A DNA stretch of 5,291 nucleotides from contig JAGCLR010000411.1 of the NCBI GenBank assembly GCA_017646885.1, forward strand, positions 1 to 5,291. The letters are read 5' to 3'. Below are positions 1-5,143 of this stretch, one piece after another; positions within the stretch are counted from its first letter, which is position 1; every line of letters starts with the position of its first letter. The notes beneath the pieces were generated by a model that made no database searches, was not told the origin of the DNA, and saw nothing but the letters and a program-made list of their open reading frames with translations. The DNA is from Methanobrevibacter sp. GTDB taxonomy: Archaea > Methanobacteriota > Methanobacteria > Methanobacteriales > Methanobacteriaceae. The position numbers and the translations under genes are program-made.

Positions 1-545
1 ACCTTTTGGTGATTGTCGAACTTGAAGTCCAATGCATAAACGATTATTCCTTCATTGGTGTGCAATACAGGGAACACAGCTTGAGGAATACTGTGAGTTG
101 ATTGTACAAATTCCAAGGTAATGTCTTTGGACAACTTGATTTTGCTTCCAGGATTTAACGGTCTTATTGGATTGTTTACCTTGAATTTACGTTCTCCTTT
201 AATTTGCTTTTCAATTAATGCAGTGGTATAAGGAGTTCCAATGATTGGTGCATCGTATCTGTGAGCCAATTTAGCTACAGCACCTATGTGGTCCAAGTGA
301 CCGTGTGAAAATACTATTCCCTTTACCTTTCCATCAACGTCTTTCATGATTGTATCGTCTGGAATAACTCCTCTTTCGATTAAATCCAAACTGTGCATTC
401 TATCAATATCTGTATCTTCGTGAATGCTGATTCTGTCTAAGTGGATACCCATATCGAATATGATTACATCTTCACCGACTTTAACTGCGGTCATATTCTT
501 TCCTACTTCTTCGTATCCACCGATTGCAATAACTTCTACAGTCAT
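1..545 (-). CDS. rnj: RNase J, archaeal beta-CASP metallo-beta-lactamase ribonuclease (5' part only)
   Basis: This is the N-terminal 181 residues of a metallo-beta-lactamase-fold ribonuclease; the rest lies beyond the left edge (the family is about 450 residues). Visible metal-site motifs in order are the FDMG Asp at residue 31, the HGHLDH signature at 81-86 that holds the zinc ligands, the STHS His at 151 and the ALDFKFD Asp at 173. The N-terminus MTVEVIAIGGYEEVGKNM is typical of archaeal RNase J, a cytoplasmic 5'-3' exoribonuclease of RNA turnover. The start is fixed by a strong Shine-Dalgarno (AAAGGAGG) seven bases before the ATG. It lies 155 bp downstream of fni on the same strand, far enough to have its own promoter. 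A beta-CASP protein of another subgroup (such as archaeal CPSF1) is unlikely, because no N-terminal KH domains precede the lactamase fold. Confidence 0.93.
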   Translation of the reverse strand, partial: MTVEVIAIGGYEEVGKNMTAVKVGEDVIIFDMGIHLDRISIHEDTDIDRMHSLDLIERGVIPDDTIMKDVDGKVKGIVFSHGHLDHIGAVAKLAHRYDAPIIGTPYTTALIEKQIKGERKFKVNNPIRPLNPGSKIKLSKDITLEFVQSTHSIPQAVFPVLHTNEGIIVYALDFKFDNHQK

Positions 546-552
546 TTTATTG

Positions 553-560
553 CCTCCTTT
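553..560 (-). promoter_or_regulatory. Strong Shine-Dalgarno of RNase J
   Basis: On the minus strand this reads AAAGGAGG, ending seven bases before the ATG at 545. It is the strongest ribosome binding site in the window and settles the RNase J start. Confidence 0.85.
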
Positions 561-626
561 TGTTTTTTCTTTCCGTAAAAAAATGAGTATGAATTTTTAT
601 TTCAAATAATAAGCCACAATACATTC

Positions 627-635
627 TAAATATAT
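627..635 (-). promoter_or_regulatory. Candidate TATA box for RNase J
   Basis: On the minus strand this reads ATATATTTA. A start site about 25 bp downstream (near 605) would leave a leader of about 60 nt carrying the strong Shine-Dalgarno. The surroundings are AT-rich, so TATA-like strings are common and the call is tentative. Confidence 0.35.
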
Positions 636-640
636 GAAAA

Positions 641-658
641 TAAGAGTTAAAACTCTTA
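641..658. repeat. Perfect 8-bp inverted repeat, possible operator of RNase J or end signal of fni
   Basis: The arms TAAGAGTT (641-648) and AACTCTTA (651-658) are separated by two A residues. As a hairpin the loop would have to open to four bases. As DNA it is a compact dyad just upstream of the candidate RNase J TATA box and its BRE position, where an archaeal regulator could bind. It also lies 43-60 bp past the fni stop, so it could instead end the fni transcript. Confidence 0.4.
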
Positions 659-672
659 AATTAAAAAATAGA

Positions 673-706
673 ATTATCTAGATAATCTTTGAATAGATAA
701 TTATCT
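673..706. repeat. Cluster of AGATAAT palindromes at the end of fni
   Basis: A perfect 14-bp palindrome ATTATCTAGATAAT (673-686) is followed by a perfect 12-bp palindrome AGATAATTATCT (695-706), which overlaps the fni stop codon. The 7-mer AGATAAT thus occurs four times in 34 bp, twice on each strand. It may be a 3'-end structure of the fni mRNA, a protein-binding site, or chance in AT-rich DNA. Confidence 0.35.
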
Positions 707-1750
707 TCTTGCATAAGCTTTTGTATCGAATCCTCTTGCTTCAAGCCAGTTTTTAGTTTCTCCCTTGATTATGAGATTTGAACTTTTAAGCTCTTCGATA
801 TTTGAAGCTCCAACTAAAAACATAGCTATTCTTAATGATTCGTTGAATCTTTCAACCATTTCCACTAAAGCTTTCTGTCCTTCATAAGCTCCTTTAAGTG
901 CAGGAAGTGCCATACCTACAGCATCTGCTCCTAATGCAATAGCTTTTGCAGCATCAAGCCCTGAACGAATTCCTCCAGAAGATATAACTGGAATGCCCAC
1001 TGAATTTACCACTTCTGCAGTGCTTACAGCAGTAGGGATTCCCCAATCCCAGAACAATTCTCCCATGTATCTGTCATCTGCACGGTAGGTTTCTACAGCT
1101 GCCCAGCTGGTTCCGCCAGCACCTTCCACATCAATGAAGCTAACTCCTGCCTTTTCAAGCGCAACTGCATCCTCTGCACTGATACCTGTTCCTGTTTCCT
1201 TAGCCATGACAGGAACATCTACGCTTTTGCATATTTCAGCTATTGAATCAAGATATCCTCTACCGTCAACATCTCCTTCAGGCTGAATCGCTTCTTGCAA
1301 TGGATTTAAATGAATTGCTAAAATATCACTGTCCAATATTTCAACAGCATCCTGAGCCAAATCAGATTGAGGTGCTCCAATATTACCTAAAACAAGTGCA
1401 GATGGAGCATATTCCCTTACAACATCATAAGTGTCTCTTAATTCTGGATTTACAATAGCTGCCCTTTGGCTTCCTACACCTAAACCAATTTGCTTGTCTT
1501 CTGCAACAATAGCCAATTCCTTATTGATATCCTTTGCAGCAGCATGTCCTCCAGTAATGGCTGTAATGAATAACGGAGATTCCAATTTCTTGCCGAAAAC
1601 CTCTGTTGAAATATCAATTTCCTCTTTATGAACTTCAGGCAATGCCCTATGGATCAATTCAATATCCTCAAAGCCTGTAGTTTTGTCTTTATAATTAACA
1701 TCATAATTTTTACAAATCAATAGATGTTCTAATTTTCTATCTGAAATCAT
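701..1750 (-). CDS. fni: Type 2 isopentenyl-diphosphate delta-isomerase (FMN-dependent)
   Basis: This enzyme interconverts IPP and DMAPP, supplying the allylic starter for archaeal isoprenoid ether lipids. The family is a cytoplasmic TIM-barrel flavoprotein that needs reduced FMN and Mg2+. The full 349-residue length fits the family. Motifs in order are the N-terminal DRKLEHL (residues 4-10, with the conserved Arg-Lys), ITAITGG (62-68), GVGSQR (91-96), HLNPLQE (147-153, including the Gln-Glu pair for substrate and Mg2+) with QPEGD (156-160), KETG (184-187), GAGGTSW (210-216), and the FMN-phosphate loops SSGGIRSG (257-264) and GADAVGM (274-280). The start fits the family N-terminus and has GAGG five bases upstream. 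It follows mvk and ipk on the same strand, but a 507-bp gap with terminator-like tracts suggests separate transcription. It is not the Nudix type 1 isomerase. No key motif is missing. Confidence 0.97.
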   Translation of the reverse strand: MISDRKLEHLLICKNYDVNYKDKTTGFEDIELIHRALPEVHKEEIDISTEVFGKKLESPLFITAITGGHAAAKDINKELAIVAEDKQIGLGVGSQRAAIVNPELRDTYDVVREYAPSALVLGNIGAPQSDLAQDAVEILDSDILAIHLNPLQEAIQPEGDVDGRGYLDSIAEICKSVDVPVMAKETGTGISAEDAVALEKAGVSFIDVEGAGGTSWAAVETYRADDRYMGELFWDWGIPTAVSTAEVVNSVGIPVISSGGIRSGLDAAKAIALGADAVGMALPALKGAYEGQKALVEMVERFNESLRIAMFLVGASNIEELKSSNLIIKGETKNWLEARGFDTKAYARR

Positions 1751-1831
1751 TGTTTCCTCTTTTATAATTGATAAGTAATAAGAATAATAAGTTTAAAATT
1801 AATATGAAGAAATATCAAATCATCAGAACCT

Positions 1832-1838
1832 AAAAAAA
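1832..1838 (-). terminator. T7 tract in the fni leader, possible weak terminator or attenuator
   Basis: An uninterrupted run of seven T on the minus strand lies about 80 bp before the fni ATG, downstream of the likely fni promoter. Archaeal RNA polymerase terminates mainly at U-runs, so this could cut some transcripts before fni. No stable hairpin precedes it directly. It may be only base-composition noise. Confidence 0.25.
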
Positions 1839-1880
1839 GACAGTAAAAACATCAAATAATTCCAATATATAAAATTCAAT

Positions 1881-1890
1881 TTTATATAAA
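1881..1890. promoter_or_regulatory. Palindromic TATA box, candidate fni promoter
   Basis: TTTATATAAA contains an exact TTTATATA on both strands. Read leftward it would start a transcript near 1860 and give fni a leader of roughly 110 nt. Read rightward it would start near 1911, just before the structured element. Which direction is used cannot be decided from sequence. Confidence 0.45.
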
Positions 1891-1945
1891 CTATTATTTA
1901 AAATAGCAAATTATTATAAACTTTATAAAAAAGTCCAATTTTTAA

Positions 1946-2050
1946 ATCTAATTCATTCCCTTATTTATTTTAAGCGAATTAGATGAAAGCATGTCAAATG
2001 CTTTTACGTGTTTATTAGGTCCCGAATGAATTTAAAAATATTAAAAGCAT
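1946..2050. ncRNA. Candidate structured RNA element with competing helices (strand unknown)
   Basis: This island is visibly less AT-rich than its flanks. Helix A pairs 1946-1954 with 1976-1984 (ATCTAATTC / GAATTAGAT, 9 bp). Helix B pairs 1950-1958 with 2024-2032 (AATTCATTC / GAATGAATT, 9 bp). A and B share 1950-1954, so they exclude each other. Inside B sits hairpin C, 1986-1992 with 1998-2004 (AAAGCAT, loop GTCAA, ATGCTTT). The ATGCTTTT arm can also pair with AAAAGCAT at 2043-2050, excluding C. It does not fit tRNA, box C/D sRNA or any riboswitch I know. It may be a small RNA or a far-upstream leader of fni. The pairings are seen; expression and function are inferred. Confidence 0.35.
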
Positions 2051-2092
2051 CACATTAACATAAAAATATTAATTTTAATTTTTTAAATTCAA

Positions 2093-2115
2093 AAATATAT
2101 GAAATCCATATATTT
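2093..2115. repeat. Perfect 9-bp inverted repeat with 5-nt loop
   Basis: AAATATATG (2093-2101) and CATATATTT (2107-2115) flank the loop AAATC. With only two G-C-type bases in the two arms, the hairpin would be weak. It may be a processing or termination structure past ipk, or a DNA site near the candidate promoter at 2142-2151. Confidence 0.35.
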
Positions 2116-2141
2116 AACTATTTATAATTTTTTATTTTCAT

Positions 2142-2151
2142 TATATTTAAA
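2142..2151 (-). promoter_or_regulatory. Candidate minus-strand TATA box upstream of the structured element
   Basis: On the minus strand this reads TTTAAATATA, an exact match to TTTAWATA. A start near 2120 would produce a transcript crossing the element at 1946-2050 and, if it continued, fni. The base composition makes chance matches likely. Confidence 0.25.
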
Positions 2152-2180
2152 TATTGGGTAAAAATAGAGCGAATTTAATA

Positions 2181-2239
2181 AAAAATTGTTTAAAAAAAGC
2201 TTAAATAATACTGAAAAAGAGCAAATAAATTCTAAAAAA
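2181..2239 (-). terminator. Series of U-tract terminators after ipk
   Basis: On the minus strand, starting 19 bp past the ipk stop, there are T-runs of 6 (2234-2239), 5 (2214-2218), 7 (2193-2199) and 6 (2181-2186). The first sits in the loop of a short inverted repeat (AATTCT/AGAATT, 2228-2244). Repeated U-tracts are the usual intrinsic termination signal in archaea, so the mvk-ipk transcript probably ends here. Confidence 0.6.
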
Positions 2240-2257
2240 GAATTAAAAGGACTAAAA

Positions 2258-3073
2258 TTATTTTCTGCAAATTTTAGTTCCATTCACTTCCATGCCTTGC
2301 AATGCCTTGAGAATAGCCCCTTCCTCATTTGCATTGATGATTTCAGAACTTATTCCATAATCTGCAAGGTCTAAAAGCTCTTTTACTTTACCAACCATAC
2401 CACCGGTTACATCAACATTGGTTGTGGATTCCAAGAACTTGATATCTTCAATGGAGTTAACTTCATCAATATGGACTGCATCATCATGGGTTTTAGGGTT
2501 CTTGGTATAGACTCCAGCCACATCTGTTCCAAGTACAATCCTGTCTGATTTTAAGAACTTAGCAATGTATTGGAGGACTTGATCTCCAGAGATGACTGCT
2601 ATCTTCACTTCATCATCAATAACGACATCACCAAAGAGAACAGGTACAAATCCTTCCCTAAGGTATGTCTTGATTAAATTCAAGTCAAAGTCATAGATTC
2701 TCTTATTGTGTGAAGTTATAAAGGAAGATGGAGGTATTGCAATAACTGGAATGCCATGTTCAATCAAGGATTCGCAGATGATTGAATTTAGCTTTTTAAC
2801 CTCATTTTGAACTTCAGAAAAACCTATTCTCTTTTCAAGGTAATCCTTCATTTCAAAAGGCTGTCCAATTTGATACTTTTTAGCAGGAGGATGACCGAAT
2901 GATCCTGCTCCATGAACGATTACAAGGCCATCTATCAAGTCATTGCTGATTTCCTCAGCATATAAAGACTGTCTGATTTCCTCTGCAATACGATTCAAGT
3001 TATCATAATCGACTTTAGGTTCTGCTGAATCCTTTTCAGTTAATATGCTTCCGCCAATCTTTAAAATAATCAT
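2258..3073 (-). CDS. ipk: Isopentenyl phosphate kinase
   Basis: This kinase phosphorylates isopentenyl phosphate to IPP with ATP, the final step of the archaeal alternative mevalonate pathway. It belongs to the amino-acid-kinase fold and acts in the cytoplasm as a soluble enzyme. The 271 residues match the family size. Motifs are LKIGGS (4-9, with catalytic-type Lys5), VIVHGAGSFGH (51-61), whose His61 is the family-specific residue that contacts the substrate phosphate, SGDQ (162-165), the nucleotide-site segment GTDVAGVY (182-189), and DVTGGMVGK (221-229). The His after GAGSFG separates it from fosfomycin, glutamate and uridylate kinases. Only a weak GTGAT ribosome site lies three bases before the ATG. 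It is 93 bp downstream of mvk on the same strand with no clear terminator between, so co-transcription is likely. U-tracts follow its stop. Confidence 0.96.
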   Translation of the reverse strand: MIILKIGGSILTEKDSAEPKVDYDNLNRIAEEIRQSLYAEEISNDLIDGLVIVHGAGSFGHPPAKKYQIGQPFEMKDYLEKRIGFSEVQNEVKKLNSIICESLIEHGIPVIAIPPSSFITSHNKRIYDFDLNLIKTYLREGFVPVLFGDVVIDDEVKIAVISGDQVLQYIAKFLKSDRIVLGTDVAGVYTKNPKTHDDAVHIDEVNSIEDIKFLESTTNVDVTGGMVGKVKELLDLADYGISSEIINANEEGAILKALQGMEVNGTKICRK

Positions 3074-3166
3074 AAAATCACACTAAATAAAAATCTAATA
3101 ATAATCCATTTTTGAAAATGAAAATTGAATAAATGAAATAAGTATAAGAATGAAAATTGCATTTGA

Positions 3167-4150
3167 TTAAGGCAAAGGAGGAGCTCTCCTGTTTACTAAA
3201 ACACCATCCTTTGAGAACTTGACTTTAATTGTTTTATCTTCAACATTGATTGCTTCTGCAACTTCATCTATTGTCTCTTCACTACATAGGGAAATTATAC
3301 TTCCCCCACCGCCAGAACCTGTGATTTTGGACGCTAATGCTCCATTGTCACGAGCAGTATAAATCATTCTGGACAATTCATAGGTGTTTACACCTAAGGA
3401 ATCAAGCAAACCCTGATTCAAGTTCATTAGTTCAGCTATTCTTTCGACATCATTCTTTATGATTGCCACTCTTGCCTCATTTGCGATTTTCCCCATTGTG
3501 GAAATGATTGGGTCCACCAATTCAGGATAGGTTTCCTTTAATGTCTTTACGTTTTTAACCATTTTTGCAGTGTTTCCGTATTTATTGGTGAATCCTACAA
3601 CAAATGGAGCATCCAAATGGCTATCGAATCGAACGATTCTCTTCTCACGGGACAGATAGATTAGCCCACCATAAGTACTTATCAAAGTATCCAATGGACT
3701 TGCTATTCCTTGAACATCCTCTTCCACCCCATGAGCTTCATGTGCAAGGGTTTCCTTATTGAATTCAACTCCATGGAAATGATGCAATGCAGCTATTGTA
3801 GCTACAGTCACTGCAGCAGAAGAACCTAAACCTGAACCGATAGGCAAGTTAAGGGACAGGCTCATGTCAATGTTACTATGATCATGGAACTTTCCCATAG
3901 CATTCAATATATAACGGATAATGCCCGGTTTTCCTCTAACCAATGTATAAGTTCCTCTACGAGTATCCATCTTCACTTCAAAACCTAAATCATTGGACTT
4001 TAATGTGGAGTAATTGTTATTTGATCTGCGAATGCTTACTGTAGCCCTTTTATTGACTGCACCTGCAATAGCCGGTTCATCATAGACTACTGAATGCTCA
4101 CCGAAAAGAATTGTCTTTCCAGGTGCAGAAGCTACTGATATATGTCTCAT
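3167..4150 (-). CDS. mvk: Mevalonate kinase (GHMP kinase family)
   Basis: This enzyme phosphorylates mevalonate to mevalonate-5-phosphate with ATP, entering the isoprenoid lipid pathway in the cytoplasm. From the chosen start it is 327 residues. GHMP motif 1 is APGKTILFGEHSVVY (9-23, with Lys12), motif 2 is the phosphate loop PIGSGLGSSAA (103-113), the catalytic-base Asp is D154 in SPLDTLIST, and motif 3 is KITGSGGGGS (275-284). The GEHSVVY signature and the short, glycine-rich motif 3 favour mevalonate kinase over homoserine kinase or galactokinase. An in-frame ATG 12 codons upstream (4186) is rejected, because the Shine-Dalgarno AGGAG at 4158-4162 would then lie inside the gene, while it sits seven bases before the ATG at 4150. 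It is the first gene of the minus-strand run and diverges from the small Cys protein. Confidence 0.96.
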   Translation of the reverse strand: MRHISVASAPGKTILFGEHSVVYDEPAIAGAVNKRATVSIRRSNNNYSTLKSNDLGFEVKMDTRRGTYTLVRGKPGIIRYILNAMGKFHDHSNIDMSLSLNLPIGSGLGSSAAVTVATIAALHHFHGVEFNKETLAHEAHGVEEDVQGIASPLDTLISTYGGLIYLSREKRIVRFDSHLDAPFVVGFTNKYGNTAKMVKNVKTLKETYPELVDPIISTMGKIANEARVAIIKNDVERIAELMNLNQGLLDSLGVNTYELSRMIYTARDNGALASKITGSGGGGSIISLCSEETIDEVAEAINVEDKTIKVKFSKDGVLVNRRAPPLP

Positions 4151-4157
4151 AATAATT

Positions 4158-4162
4158 CTCCT
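4158..4162 (-). promoter_or_regulatory. Shine-Dalgarno that sets the mvk start
   Basis: On the minus strand this reads AGGAG, seven bases before the ATG at 4150. It decides in favour of the shorter mvk protein beginning MRHISVASAPGK. Confidence 0.8.
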
Positions 4163-4208
4163 AATTTTTTTTAAAGTTAAATCCAATATTCGATTTTGAA
4201 ATTTTAGT

Positions 4209-4216
4209 TATATAAA
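4209..4216 (-). promoter_or_regulatory. TATA box of mvk
   Basis: On the minus strand this reads TTTATATA, an exact match to the archaeal consensus. The expected start is about 26 bp downstream, near 4187, giving a leader of about 37 nt that includes the Shine-Dalgarno. The long in-frame ATG at 4186 would fall at the very 5' end of this transcript. Confidence 0.55.
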
Positions 4217-4239
4217 ATTTAATATATTTATAAATTTAT

Positions 4240-4247
4240 CTTAAATA
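4240..4247 (+). promoter_or_regulatory. Candidate TATA box of the small Cys protein
   Basis: CTTAAATA differs from TTTAWATA at one base and is centred about 26 bp before the ATG at 4270, the distance expected if transcription starts at the ATG itself. No Shine-Dalgarno is seen, which fits a leaderless message. Confidence 0.45.
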
Positions 4248-4265
4248 GTATAAAAAGTATACTAT
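4245..4265. repeat. 8-bp inverted repeat between TATA and start, candidate operator
   Basis: ATAGTATA (4245-4252) and TATACTAT (4258-4265) are perfect inverted arms around AAAAG. The site overlaps the end of the candidate TATA box and stops five bases before the ATG at 4270, where a bound repressor would block polymerase. It lies outside the mvk promoter, so it would most directly affect the small Cys gene. Confidence 0.45.
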
Positions 4266-4269
4266 AGAT

Positions 4270-4422
4270 ATGGAAAAGAATATTGGAAAGAATATTGAAA
4301 AAGAATGTTACAATTGCAAGTATCTAGAGTTTGATACAGACTTATGCACCCAATTCTTTTGCAAATATCATGAAAAGCTAATAAAACAAGATGACAGCTG
4401 TAGCAATTGGGTAAAAAAGTGA
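4270..4422 (+). CDS. Small five-cysteine protein, putative zinc-binding (50 aa), unknown function
   Basis: I do not recognise a named family. The protein has 50 residues, begins MEKNIGKNIEKECYNCKYLE and ends SCSNWVKK. Cysteines are at 13, 16, 26, 31 and 44, with His34 nearby: a CxxC pair, then C-x4-C-x2-H, then a last Cys near the C-terminus followed by an aromatic. This spacing suggests a small metal-binding (probably zinc) domain and resembles short Cys-rich hypothetical proteins common in methanogens; the metal is inferred. It is Lys- and Glu-rich with no signal peptide or membrane segment, so probably cytoplasmic. The N-terminus contains a short repeat, KNIGKNIEK. There is no ribosome site, and a TATA-like element lies about 26 bp upstream. 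It diverges from mvk and precedes the M50 protease by 56 bp. The chance that it is non-coding is modest, given the Cys pattern. Confidence 0.7.
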   Translation: MEKNIGKNIEKECYNCKYLEFDTDLCTQFFCKYHEKLIKQDDSCSNWVKK

Positions 4423-4449
4423 AAAATAAGATAATGCAATAGAAAAAAC

Positions 4450-4457
4450 TTTATATT
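4450..4457 (+). promoter_or_regulatory. TATA box of the M50 protease, leaderless spacing
   Basis: TTTATATT is centred 25-26 bp before the ATG at 4479, so transcription should start at or within a base or two of the ATG. No Shine-Dalgarno lies before that ATG. The box gives the protease its own promoter, independent of the small Cys gene. Confidence 0.55.
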
Positions 4458-4478
4458 TAAAAACAGAGATTTAAGAGT

Positions 4479-5120
4479 ATGTTTGAATTTTCAAGGAACG
4501 AAATAAGAGATTTGCTGATTGCATTTGTTGTGCTTTCAATCTGTTTTGCAATATCAAATGTTGGAACAGATCCTTTTGGCATAGCTTCAATCTTGCCAAT
4601 AGTCATGATTGGTGTTGGTGCAGGATTCCTATTGCATGAGATTGGGCACAAGTTCGTCTCAATAAAATACGGCTACTGGGCTGAATTCAAATTATGGCCT
4701 TTAGGACTGGTTATAGCATTAGTTACAGCATTTCTTGGATTTGTTTTTGCAGCACCTGGTGCAGTCAACACCTATGCAGACCATATGACTGATGAGATAA
4801 ACGGCAGGATTGCAATTGCAGGGCCAATGACCAATATGGCACTTGCATTGATATTCATAGCCATTGCTGCTTTGACATATCCATTTTCATTACATTCCCA
4901 AATAATTCATTTAGTATATCTAACCTGTGCTGTCGGTTACTCAGTAAACAGCTATTTGGCAGCGTTTAACCTATTGCCTTTTGCAACATTGGATGGAACC
5001 AAAGTCATGAAGTGGAATGTCTTGATTTGGATTGTCATATTCGCAATAGCTGCGGTCATGACATTATTATCCATGACAATAGGTGCTGAAAATATGGTTG
5101 GATTGATTATTGGAATGTAA
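4479..5120 (+). CDS. Site-2-protease-like M50 membrane metalloprotease
   Basis: This is a 213-residue polytopic membrane protein with the two hallmarks of M50 intramembrane zinc proteases: HEIGH at 53-57 (zinc-binding His residues and catalytic Glu) and NLLPFATLDGTKV at 164-176, where D172 is the third zinc ligand. GPMTN (115-119) is a further conserved segment of archaeal members. Hydrophobic segments lie at about 11-28, 38-56, 74-96, 112-134, 141-166 and 180-200. There is no PDZ, CBS or other soluble domain, so it is a minimal core enzyme. The family cleaves transmembrane segments of regulators or other substrates; the substrate here is unknown. The ATG is preceded by a TATA box at leaderless distance. 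It converges on the partial gene at the right edge, with stop codons 23 bp apart. Function beyond peptidase class cannot be set. Confidence 0.9.
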   Translation: MFEFSRNEIRDLLIAFVVLSICFAISNVGTDPFGIASILPIVMIGVGAGFLLHEIGHKFVSIKYGYWAEFKLWPLGLVIALVTAFLGFVFAAPGAVNTYADHMTDEINGRIAIAGPMTNMALALIFIAIAALTYPFSLHSQIIHLVYLTCAVGYSVNSYLAAFNLLPFATLDGTKVMKWNVLIWIVIFAIAAVMTLLSMTIGAENMVGLIIGM

Positions 5121-5143
5121 ATCAGAAGATCAGATTCCATTGA

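Larger units (their letters stand above)
1751..2257. other. 507-bp AT-rich gene-free region between ipk and fni
   Basis: No protein-coding ORF of believable length or with a ribosome site is seen on either strand. From right to left it holds a series of A-runs acting as minus-strand U-tracts after ipk (2181-2239), an exact minus-strand TATA match at 2142-2151, a 9-bp hairpin (2093-2115), a 12-bp direct repeat TAAAAATATTAA (2033-2044 and 2061-2072), a less AT-rich island with nested inverted repeats (1946-2050), a palindromic TATA box (1881-1890), and a minus-strand T7 tract (1832-1838) inside the likely fni leader. Confidence 0.8.

Noticed and set aside
424..609. 61-codon plus-strand ORF
   Set aside because: It is mostly antisense to the conserved RNase J coding region, has no ribosome site and a low-complexity hydrophobic product.
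1243..1458. 71-codon plus-strand ORF
   Set aside because: It lies wholly antisense inside fni, whose motifs are intact on the other strand.
1431..1631. 66-codon plus-strand ORF
   Set aside because: It lies wholly antisense inside fni, with no ribosome site.
1946..2035. tRNA gene, CRISPR repeat or box C/D RNA at the less AT-rich island
   Set aside because: There is no cloverleaf or T-loop, no repeated unit with spacers, and no proper C box (RTGATGA) with a D box (CTGA).
1976..2050. Very short ORFs (11-14 codons) in the structured element, including two minus-strand ones starting ATGCTTT
   Set aside because: They are too short and lack convincing ribosome sites or a leader-peptide-like run of one amino acid; their shared start comes from the inverted repeat.
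2186..2374. 62-codon plus-strand ORF
   Set aside because: Half lies antisense to the ipk C-terminus and half in the terminator tract; there is no ribosome site or recognisable product.
3074..3166. Promoter or small gene between mvk and ipk
   Set aside because: The 93 bp contain a repeated CAATTTTCATT on the minus strand but no good TATA box, terminator or ORF; co-transcription is simpler.
4457..4651. 64-codon minus-strand ORF
   Set aside because: It is antisense to the M50 protease, covering the HEIGH region that is clearly coding on the plus strand.
4952..5140. 62-codon minus-strand ORF
   Set aside because: It is antisense to the protease C-terminus, which carries the conserved NLLPFATLDG motif.
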